A stretch of DNA of 25,865 bases, from assembly GCA_038214135.1 (NCBI GenBank), contig JBBQSD010000088.1:1-25865 (forward strand). Direction: 5' to 3'. The DNA is from JANLSE01 sp038214135. Lineage in GTDB: Bacteria; Chloroflexota; Chloroflexia; Chloroflexales; Roseiflexaceae. A model generated the notes under the pieces. The model ran no database searches. It was not told where the DNA came from and was given only the letters and a program-made list of their open reading frames with translations. Positions 1-7,311 of the stretch are shown one piece after another (positions within the stretch are counted from its first letter, which is position 1; each line of letters begins with the position of its first letter). Made by a program: the position numbers and the translations under genes.

Positions 1-2703
1 GCCGAACTGAAGCCTAACCATGTACAGGCCAACCCACTGCACGCTGCCGAGATCCGCCATATTGTTGAATCTGGGGCAGAATGGAGCGGGATCATCTATC
101 TGTGGGGGCTCACGAACACTGTCGGTTCGCTCGATGCCGAAGCCGTGCATACCGAACAGGCCCGCAGTATCGCTGGCGCATTACATCTGGCACAGGCGCT
201 GGCGGTTCGGCCAGCCCGGCTGTGGCTTGCGACATGTGCTGCCCAAGCGGTTGAGCGCCACGCGATGGTCAACCCGACCCACGCGCCATTGCTTGGATTG
301 GCCCGTACCATCGCACGCGAACAGCCGGATCTGCGCCCCGTGTGTATCGATCTTGACCCAGCGCTGGCTGCTGATTCAGCGAGAATGCTACTGCACGAGA
401 TTGTGGCAAACGATGGCGAGGATCAGATCGCCTACCGAACGGGCGAGCGCTATGTCGCACGCCTGGCCCATTACACGCCCGATGCATTGCAACGGCCCAC
501 CGATGATCGCCCATTACGATTGGAAATTGGGCAGCGTGGCGTGATCGATAATCTAGCGCTTCAGCCGATGGGCATGCCAACGCCCGCTGCCCACGAGGTA
601 CTGATCCGCGTGTATGCAACTGGCCTGAACTTCCGCGATGTACTGAATGTGCTGGATATGTACCCAGGCGATGCCGGGGCGCTCGGCCACGAATGCGCTG
701 GCGAGGTTATCGCAATTGGATCACAGGTACAGAACCTGCACATTGGCGATTCGGTCATGGCATTCGCCAATGCCAGCTTTGCCACCTATGCCCTGGCCGA
801 TGCGCGCATGAGCGTGCCAATACCAACCGGGCTGAGTTTTGCCAAGGCGGCTACCATCCCGATTGCGTTTGTTACTGCGGCCTATGCACTGCAATCCCTG
901 GCGCAGCTCCAACCCGGCGAGCGGGTGCTGATCCATGCTGCTGCTGGCGGCGTTGGTCTGGCCGCCGTACAGATCGCACAGCAGATTGGTGCTGAAGTAT
1001 TCGCAACAGCTGGCAGCCCCGAAAAGCGCGCCTTCCTGCGCAATCTTGGCGTACAGCAGATCTTCGACTCACGCTCGCTTGCGTTTGCTGATCAGATCAG
1101 GGCCGCTACTGGCGGTGCTGGTGTTGATGTGGTGCTCAACTCGCTCACCGGCGATTTCATTCCACACAGCCTTGGCATACTGCGCGATGGTGGGCGCTTC
1201 CTGGAGATTGGTCGGCGCGATATATGGGAGCCAGAACGGGTGGCTGCTCTGGATCGCAACCTAGCCTACTGGATCATCTATATCGGTGAGCAATGCGAGA
1301 AGCAACCAGAACTAATTGGCGCAATCCTGCGAGCACTCGCCGCCGATCTGGCATCTGGAGTGCTACGCCCGCTGCCACTGCATGCCATCCCGCTCCAGCA
1401 TGCACCAGATGCATTTCGCTATATGGCGCAGGCCCGCCAGATCGGCAAAGTTGTTCTCACGCAAACGGGTGGCCCGAGCAATGGCTTTCGCCCAGATGCG
1501 ACCTATCTGATCACCGGTGGCCTTGGCGGGCTAGGGTTGCTCACCGCCCGCCGCCTGATAGAGCGCGGCGCTCGTCATCTGGCGCTGGTTGGCCGCAATG
1601 GGCCATCTGCCACAACCAAAGCCACACTGGCGGAACTCGAACAGGCTGGCGCGACGATTGCTGTGCTCCAGGTCGACATATCGCAGCGCGATCAGGTAGC
1701 CGATCTGCTCGCCAGAATCGATGCAACCATGCCGCCACTGCGCGGCATCGTTCACGCCGCTGGCCTCATCGATGATGGCGTACTATCGCAGCAGAACTGG
1801 GGCCGATTTCTAAAAGTCTTTGCTCCCAAGGTTGATGCGAGCCTGCATCTGCACGAACAGACCCGCACCCGTGCGCTGGATTTCTTCGTGCTCTATTCGG
1901 CTGGCGCAGCGCTGATTGGTCAACCAGGCCAGGCCAACTATGTCGCCGCCAATGCCTTCCTGGATGCCCTGAGCCAGCGCCACCGAGCCGAGGGCATGCC
2001 GTCATTGAGCATCAGTTGGGGGCCATGGGCCGATGCTGGTATGGCTGCCAATTTGCCAGAAGCCGACAGGCAGCGCATGGCCGAACAGGGCTTGGCAACG
2101 CTCTCAGCGGTACAGGGGCTTGATGCATTCGAGGCGCTGATTGCCAATGACGCCGTTCAGGTCGCGGTCTTGCCAATCAATTGGGGGCGTTTTGCCAGGC
2201 AATTTTCAGCAGAACACCCGCCATCGCTGTTCCGTGATCTGTTCCGCACAGCGGCACCCGCAGCCACAACGCCAGCGATTGGCAGTATTACTTCTCGCCT
2301 TGCGGCAGCACCAGCAAACCGTCGGCGACCCATGCTGATCGGCATGATCCAGGATCATACCCGCCGTGTGTTGGCGCTCGATGTGGCCCGTGTGATCGAC
2401 CCACGGCAGCCACTGCAGGAGCTTGGGCTCGATTCACTCATGGCCGTTGAGCTGCGTAACAGCCTGAGCGCTGCTGTCGACCGCTCGCTGCCAGCAACGC
2501 TACTGTTCGATTATCCGACACTTGATACACTTAGCGATTTCCTGCTGGGTGAACTGGCTCCGCAAGCAGCGCCAATCGAAACACAGCCGATACGAACGGC
2601 AGCAGATGAGCAGCGCAGCCAGATGATCGATGAGTTGGCGCAACTCTCGGATGAAGATGCTGAGGCATTATTACTGGCCGAACTGGACAATCATAAATCG
2701 TAA
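1..2703 (+). CDS. Type I modular PKS, C-terminal part of a module: [KR structural half]-ER-KR-ACP (5' truncated)
   Basis: The reading frame is open from base 1, so the start and any KS, AT, DH or cMT lie upstream; 900 residues are visible. Residues 1-165 resemble the KR N-terminal structural subdomain (it ends with the LLGLARTIAREQPDLRP-type segment) that precedes an inserted ER. The ER spans about 178-480, with GLNFRDVL and the NADPH-binding HAAAGGVG near 312-319. The catalytic KR spans about 500-690, with TGGLGGLG, an IDD motif (B-type, D-hydroxyl) and Tyr647 and Asn651. The residue 13 before Tyr, normally the catalytic Ser, is Ala634. The ACP spans about 775-850 with LGLDSL; Ser812 should carry phosphopantetheine. 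The tail (LSDEDAEALLLAEL) looks like a class 2 C-terminal docking helix. The gene is 13 bp from the next PKS gene and probably co-transcribed with it. Expected role: reduction of the beta-carbon and ACP tethering, then transfer to the KS of the next protein. Inferred: if an active DH exists upstream, the unit is fully reduced. Confidence 0.95.
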   Translation, partial: AELKPNHVQANPLHAAEIRHIVESGAEWSGIIYLWGLTNTVGSLDAEAVHTEQARSIAGALHLAQALAVRPARLWLATCAAQAVERHAMVNPTHAPLLGLARTIAREQPDLRPVCIDLDPALAADSARMLLHEIVANDGEDQIAYRTGERYVARLAHYTPDALQRPTDDRPLRLEIGQRGVIDNLALQPMGMPTPAAHEVLIRVYATGLNFRDVLNVLDMYPGDAGALGHECAGEVIAIGSQVQNLHIGDSVMAFANASFATYALADARMSVPIPTGLSFAKAATIPIAFVTAAYALQSLAQLQPGERVLIHAAAGGVGLAAVQIAQQIGAEVFATAGSPEKRAFLRNLGVQQIFDSRSLAFADQIRAATGGAGVDVVLNSLTGDFIPHSLGILRDGGRFLEIGRRDIWEPERVAALDRNLAYWIIYIGEQCEKQPELIGAILRALAADLASGVLRPLPLHAIPLQHAPDAFRYMAQARQIGKVVLTQTGGPSNGFRPDATYLITGGLGGLGLLTARRLIERGARHLALVGRNGPSATTKATLAELEQAGATIAVLQVDISQRDQVADLLARIDATMPPLRGIVHAAGLIDDGVLSQQNWGRFLKVFAPKVDASLHLHEQTRTRALDFFVLYSAGAALIGQPGQANYVAANAFLDALSQRHRAEGMPSLSISWGPWADAGMAANLPEADRQRMAEQGLATLSAVQGLDAFEALIANDAVQVAVLPINWGRFARQFSAEHPPSLFRDLFRTAAPAATTPAIGSITSRLAAAPANRRRPMLIGMIQDHTRRVLALDVARVIDPRQPLQELGLDSLMAVELRNSLSAAVDRSLPATLLFDYPTLDTLSDFLLGELAPQAAPIETQPIRTAADEQRSQMIDELAQLSDEDAEALLLAELDNHKS

Positions 2704-2707
2704 GAGG
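2702..2707 (+). promoter_or_regulatory. Ribosome binding site deciding the start of the KS-AT-cMT-ACP gene
   Basis: AAGAGG lies 9 nt before the ATG at 2717, just after the stop of the previous gene. The same frame is open back to an ATG at 2630. That start would lie inside the upstream coding region, and its extra residues do not resemble a docking segment. The ATG at 2717 yields the expected coiled coil before the KS. Confidence 0.7.
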
Positions 2708-2716
2708 TATGTTTTC

Positions 2717-5700
2717 ATGACCGAGATAGCTGATCGTGCGGATAATCTTTCACCGCTGAAGCGGGCTGTTCTGGAGATCCGCGAGCTACGTTCACGAATC
2801 GATGAGGCCGAGCGTGCACGCCGCGAGCCAATTGCGATTGTTGGGATGGGCATGCGCCTGCCTGGTGGCATCAGCGATCCCGAGGCATTCTGGGATTTGC
2901 TGCGCGATGGCACGGAAGCCATCGGCCCGATTCCGCCAGAGCGCTGGGATGCCGAGGCATTCTACGATCCCGATCCCGAGGCTCCCGGCAAGATGTACAC
3001 CCGCCATGGTGCCTTTGTCGATCCTGTCGATCAGTTCGATCCGCAGTTCTTTGGCATCTCGCCGCGTGAAGCCGCCAGCATGGATCCCCAGCAGCGCCTG
3101 CTGCTCGAAACAGCCTGGGAAGCACTCGAACGAGCAGGCCAGGCCCCCGACAAGCTGAACGGCAGCCAGACTGGTGTGTTCATTGGGATCGCCAACAGCG
3201 ATTATTTCCGCATGCTGGCCAGCGATCTTGCGGCGATTGATGTGTACCTGGCTACTGGCAATACCCTGAGCGTCGCCGCCGGGCGTATTTCGTATTTGCT
3301 CGGCCTGCATGGACCAAGTATGGCAATCGATACGGCCTGCTCATCATCACTGGTAGCTGTGCATCTGGCGGCACAGAGCCTGCGGAGCCACGAGTGCGAT
3401 CTCGCATTGGCCGGTGGCGTCAACCTGATTCTTTCGCCCGAAGCCAATATTAATTTTTCAAAGGCCCAGATGATGGCCCGCGATGGCCACTGCAAAACCT
3501 TCGATGCCGCAGCTGATGGCTATGTGCGCGGCGAGGGCTGCGCCGTGATCGTGCTCAAGCGACTGAGTGATGCACTGGCATCTGGCGATAATATACTGGC
3601 GGTGATCCGTGGTTCGGCAGTCAACCAGGATGGCCGCAGTTCAGGGCTGACAGCACCAAATGGCCCAGCGCAGGAGGCCGTGATTCGCACTGCCCTGGCC
3701 AATGGTGGAATCGCATCACACGAGGTCAGTTATGTTGAGGCCCACGGCACCGGTACACCACTTGGCGACCCGATTGAGATTCAGGCACTTGGCGCGGTGC
3801 TAGGTGCAGATCGGCCAGCGGATCGCCCACTACTGGTTGGCTCAGTCAAAACGAATGTTGGTCACCTGGAATCGGCGGCTGGCGTGGTTGGTCTGATCAA
3901 GGTCGTCCTGGCCCTGCACCACAGCCAGATCCCGCCGCATCTGCACTTTCGCACGCCCAACCCGCATATTCCCTGGAATACACTGCCGATCACAATCCCA
4001 ACAGCGCTCACGCCCTGGCCAGTCGGTGAGCGCCGACGCATCGCTGGTATTAGCTCATTTGGCTTCAGCGGAACCAACGCGCATGTGCTGATTGAAGAAG
4101 CACCAGCAGCGCGTGAGCCGGTCGCATCCGATGCGCGCCCACTGCAATTGCTGACACTCTCGGCCAAGAGTGCGGCGGCCCTGCGTGTGTTAGCATTGCG
4201 CTACCAGAACTGGATTGCCCAACGACCCGACCTGGCGCTCGCCGATCTCTGCCACACTGCGAATGTTGGCCGTGCCCAGTTCGAACAGCGCCTGGCGATT
4301 ACCGCTGCCGATAGTGGCGTACTTCAGGATCGACTAGGCCATTTTCTGGCTGGCAGCGAGGACGCGAATGTAACAAACGGGCATGCAACTAGCCCCGAGA
4401 TTGCCTTCCTGTTCAGCGGCCATGGCGCAACCTATGTTGGCATGGCCCGTGGCCTCTATACAGCTCAGCCAATCTTCCGAAACGCAATCGACCGCTGCGC
4501 TGCACTGCTACAAAGCCAGATTGATCGCCCACTCACGCAACTGCTCGGCATCGGCCCGGATGCGATAGAAACGGGTGAGCTCCTTTCGCGCATGGCCTAT
4601 GCACAGCCAGCCCTCTTTGCCGTTCAATACGCATTAGCCGAACTCTGGCACGCATGGGGCATTCATCCGGCACTGGTCGCTGGGCATAGTGCTGGCGAAT
4701 ATGCCGCTGCCTGCTTCGCCGGTGTGTTTAGTCTGGAGGATGCACTGCGTCTAGTGGTTGCGCGTGGTCGCCTGATGCAATCGCTCGCGCCGGGTGGTGC
4801 CATGGTTGCCGTATTCACCGATGAGGCCCGTGTGCAGGCGGCAATTGCATCATATGCCGCCACGGTTTCCATCGCCGCAGTCAATGGCAAAACCAGCATC
4901 GTCGTCTCAGGCCACGCCAATGATCTTGCTGTTGCACTCGCGCCACTGATTGCCGCCGGAATCGAGACGCGCCAGCTTGACATCGCAATTGCCGCCCATT
5001 CACCGCTGATCGAGCCGATTCTGGACGAATTCACCCGCGTTGCAAATACCGTGCGCTACCATCCACCACAGATCGGCCTTGTTTCAACATTGACCGGTGC
5101 GCTCGCACAATCGGAAGAGCTATGCAACCCGAATTATTGGCGGCGTCACCTGCGCCAACCAGTACGCTTTGCCGATGCCATGCAGGAACTGATCGACCAG
5201 GGCTGTACAGCATTTATCGAGATTGGCCCACACCCAACCTTGCTTGGCATGGCCCGCCGCGATACGCCAGAGGATTTTGGGATCTGGCTGCCATCCCTGC
5301 GCCAGGGCCGCGATGATTGGGAACAGATGTTGGAGAGCCTGGCGACACTGTATGTACACGGTGCTGCAGTCGATTGGCAAGCCTTTGATCGGCCATATGA
5401 CCTGCAGAATATTGTTCTGCCGACCTATCCATTCGAGCGGCGGCGCTACTGGGCGGCTTCCGCTTCCGCCACGCATCGGCTGCCCAGTTTTGATCCAGCA
5501 TCCCGCTGGCGTGAGGTTGCTGCCGCCGCACAGCGCCAATCCACCCAAGGCCCGCTCGATCTGAATATTGGCGAATTCGCAACAAAATGGCGCTCACTCG
5601 ATGCACTGGCAACGGCGGCGATCACACATGCGCTGCGCGAGATCGGGCTGTTCAACACAACTGGCGAACGTCACACACTACCCGAGATTGCCGAACTGCA

Positions 5701-7123
5701 CGCAATCGCACCGACCTACCAACGCCTGCTGCGGCGCTGGCTTGGCCACCTCGCCGATGATGGCCTGCTCCTGCGCGATGGCGATGCCTTCGTGTCGCTG
5801 GCACCGCAGCCCGATTCGCTTGTGAGTGCCCAGGATGCTGCCACAATTGCACTGGCCGATAACCAACCGCTGCTTGATTATGTGCTGCGCTGTGTTGATC
5901 ATCTAGCAGCGATTGTCACAGGTGCCGAAAGCGCCCTCGACACACTCTTTCCGGCTGGCTCCTACGAGACGGTCGATTACATCTACCATCACTGGGCGGT
6001 TGCACGCTACTTCAACCAGATTGTGTCTGCCGCAGCCATGGCCGTCGCCAACTCAGGCCGCCCAATTCGTGTGCTGGAGATTGGTGCCGGAACTGGTGGA
6101 ACGGCTGCTGCGCTGCTGCCCAACCTGCCAGCCGAGCGCGTCGAGTATTATTTCACCGATGTGTCGGATTTCTTCCTGGCCCGCGCTCGCGAGCGCTTTG
6201 CAGAGCACCATTTCGTCCACTATGGCCTACTGGATATCGAGCGCAGCCCGCTGGATCAGGGCTATGCAGCCAATAGCTTCGATCTGATCGTGGCGGCCAA
6301 TGTGCTGCACGCGACCCGCAATCTGGACCAGACATTGCAGCATGCCCACTCGTTGCTGGCCTCTGGTGGGGTGCTGATTGCCTACGAAACCACCAACCAC
6401 CCACGCTGGTTTGATATCACCACTGGGCTGATCGAAGGCTGGCAGATTTTTGAGGATGCCTGGCGCGATGATAACCCATTGATGACCGCCAGCCGCTGGG
6501 ATGCGGCACTGCGCGCAAATGAATTTGATCAGGTTCTCGCGCTGCCAGCAGCCGATAGCGCACCAACGATACTCGGCCAGAGTGTGATGATCGCCCGCGC
6601 ACCAATCACCCAGGATGAGTCGGCTGTCATTGCCTGGTTGCCGCGTGATGTTGAGCACATAATCCAGCTGGATACGCCCACAGCGATGCCAGGTATCGCA
6701 GGTTCGTCCCTGATCAATGAACTTATGACAGTATTGCCGAATGAGCGCCACGAACTGCTTGTCGAATTCGTTCGCCAGCACACAATCCGCGTTCTACGGC
6801 TTGATCATACACAGATACTTGAGCGCAATGCCCGCCTAATGGATATTGGTGTCGATTCGCTCATGGCGGTTGAGTTACGTAATCGGCTTAGAGATGGCCT
6901 TGGATTAACCCAGAAGCTACCAGCCACGCTGATTTTTGATCATCCGACGATCAACGCAATTGCACAGATGCTGGCCGATCTGCTCACACCAGCCGAGCCG
7001 GTCGCTGCCGAACCTGTGCTATCCAAGGCCGAACACATGACATGCGTTTCCGACATGGCCGATATGTCCGATGATGAAGCCGAGGCGCTTCTACTAAAGA
7101 AGCTCGTTGAGTTGGGTGGCTGA
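2717..7123 (+). CDS. Type I modular PKS, one module: KS-AT-cMT-ACP
   Basis: 1468 residues. Residues about 10-36 form an amphipathic coiled-coil docking segment (LSPLKRAVLEIRELRSRIDE). KS about 37-460: Cys208 in DTACSSS, His343 in EAHGTGT, His383 in NVGHLES, all three catalytic residues present. AT about 560-860: FSGHG at 566-570 (GQG expected), nucleophile Ser658 in GHSAGEY, and IAAH at 758-761 where malonyl-specific ATs have HAFH and methylmalonyl-specific ones YASH. The Arg in ARGRLM, which binds the extender carboxylate, is kept. No DH, ER or KR is present. The cMT occupies about 890-1315, with SAM-binding VLEIGAGTGG at 1119-1128, His1198 in NVLHAT and Glu1224, consistent with a His/Glu catalytic pair. 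ACP about 1345-1415, Ser1381 in GVDSLMAVEL. The tail MSDDEAEALL is a docking helix. Predicted role: one extension plus S-adenosylmethionine-dependent alpha-methylation leaving a beta-ketone. With a branched extender it would give a gem-dimethyl carbon (inference). O-methylation is less likely from the sequence pattern. Confidence 0.95.
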   Translation: MTEIADRADNLSPLKRAVLEIRELRSRIDEAERARREPIAIVGMGMRLPGGISDPEAFWDLLRDGTEAIGPIPPERWDAEAFYDPDPEAPGKMYTRHGAFVDPVDQFDPQFFGISPREAASMDPQQRLLLETAWEALERAGQAPDKLNGSQTGVFIGIANSDYFRMLASDLAAIDVYLATGNTLSVAAGRISYLLGLHGPSMAIDTACSSSLVAVHLAAQSLRSHECDLALAGGVNLILSPEANINFSKAQMMARDGHCKTFDAAADGYVRGEGCAVIVLKRLSDALASGDNILAVIRGSAVNQDGRSSGLTAPNGPAQEAVIRTALANGGIASHEVSYVEAHGTGTPLGDPIEIQALGAVLGADRPADRPLLVGSVKTNVGHLESAAGVVGLIKVVLALHHSQIPPHLHFRTPNPHIPWNTLPITIPTALTPWPVGERRRIAGISSFGFSGTNAHVLIEEAPAAREPVASDARPLQLLTLSAKSAAALRVLALRYQNWIAQRPDLALADLCHTANVGRAQFEQRLAITAADSGVLQDRLGHFLAGSEDANVTNGHATSPEIAFLFSGHGATYVGMARGLYTAQPIFRNAIDRCAALLQSQIDRPLTQLLGIGPDAIETGELLSRMAYAQPALFAVQYALAELWHAWGIHPALVAGHSAGEYAAACFAGVFSLEDALRLVVARGRLMQSLAPGGAMVAVFTDEARVQAAIASYAATVSIAAVNGKTSIVVSGHANDLAVALAPLIAAGIETRQLDIAIAAHSPLIEPILDEFTRVANTVRYHPPQIGLVSTLTGALAQSEELCNPNYWRRHLRQPVRFADAMQELIDQGCTAFIEIGPHPTLLGMARRDTPEDFGIWLPSLRQGRDDWEQMLESLATLYVHGAAVDWQAFDRPYDLQNIVLPTYPFERRRYWAASASATHRLPSFDPASRWREVAAAAQRQSTQGPLDLNIGEFATKWRSLDALATAAITHALREIGLFNTTGERHTLPEIAELHAIAPTYQRLLRRWLGHLADDGLLLRDGDAFVSLAPQPDSLVSAQDAATIALADNQPLLDYVLRCVDHLAAIVTGAESALDTLFPAGSYETVDYIYHHWAVARYFNQIVSAAAMAVANSGRPIRVLEIGAGTGGTAAALLPNLPAERVEYYFTDVSDFFLARARERFAEHHFVHYGLLDIERSPLDQGYAANSFDLIVAANVLHATRNLDQTLQHAHSLLASGGVLIAYETTNHPRWFDITTGLIEGWQIFEDAWRDDNPLMTASRWDAALRANEFDQVLALPAADSAPTILGQSVMIARAPITQDESAVIAWLPRDVEHIIQLDTPTAMPGIAGSSLINELMTVLPNERHELLVEFVRQHTIRVLRLDHTQILERNARLMDIGVDSLMAVELRNRLRDGLGLTQKLPATLIFDHPTINAIAQMLADLLTPAEPVAAEPVLSKAEHMTCVSDMADMSDDEAEALLLKKLVELGG

Positions 7124-7240
7124 TATTCCGCGTATAGATGACGAGAATGTTAGCGAGAGCGCCGACACAGATAGGCCGCTGACATCTTAATCTCCTATTA
7201 TCAGGATAACAACATAGCACAACATCAATGAGTTCAGAAG

Positions 7241-7278
7241 TGTTGGCGGAATAGCTCTTCTACCTATATCCGCCAGTA
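7241..7278 (+). repeat. Inverted repeat (hairpin) in the intergenic spacer
   Basis: TGGCGGA (7244-7250) pairs perfectly with TCCGCCA (7269-7275) around an 18-nt loop. Two G-T wobbles and a T-A pair extend the stem to about 10 bp (7241-7250 with 7269-7278). It ends about 33 bp before the ATG of the next gene. It could be an RNA stem affecting expression or stability of the large downstream gene, or an operator half-site pair. It is short enough that chance is possible. Confidence 0.4.
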
Positions 7279-7302
7279 CATCCATGGCGACGGCGACGAT
7301 AC

Positions 7303-7306
7303 GAGG
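7303..7306 (+). promoter_or_regulatory. Ribosome binding site deciding the start of the full-reductive PKS gene
   Basis: GAGG (within ACGAGGG) lies 5 nt before the ATG at 7312. A TTG at 7309 directly precedes this ATG in frame, but it would be only 2 nt from the GAGG, so the ATG is preferred. Confidence 0.6.
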
Positions 7307-7311
7307 GATTG

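Larger units (their letters stand above)
7124..7311 (+). other. 188-bp intergenic spacer, the longest in the window
   Basis: The only substantial gap between the PKS genes, and visibly more AT-rich than the coding DNA. It holds an inverted repeat (listed separately) and the Shine-Dalgarno sequence of the next gene. Possible -10-like hexamers (TATAGA at 7133, TATTAT near 7196) have no well-spaced -35 partner, so I call no promoter. No T-run follows the hairpin, so I call no intrinsic terminator. No credible small ORF was seen. Confidence 0.6.

Noticed and set aside
145..147. GTG at 145 as the start of the first gene
   Set aside because: The frame is open to base 1 and the residues before it continue the KR structural subdomain, so the gene is truncated by the window edge.
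2630..2716. In-frame upstream ATG at 2630 as start of the KS-AT-cMT-ACP gene
   Set aside because: It overlaps the end of the upstream gene, has no good ribosome binding site, and adds residues unlike a docking segment; the ATG at 2717 has AAGAGG 9 nt upstream.
5460..6600. A degenerate DH or KR in the KS-AT-cMT-ACP protein
   Set aside because: Between the AT end and the SAM motif the sequence fits a cMT N-terminal helical lid; there is no HxxxGxxxxP, HPALLD or second Rossmann motif.
7241..7278. Intrinsic terminator after the KS-AT-cMT-ACP gene
   Set aside because: The stem has an 18-nt loop and no T-run follows it; the next genes are part of the same assembly line.
7309..7311. TTG immediately before the ATG at 7312 as start codon
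   Set aside because: Only 2 nt from the GAGG; the ATG has better spacing and is the common start codon.
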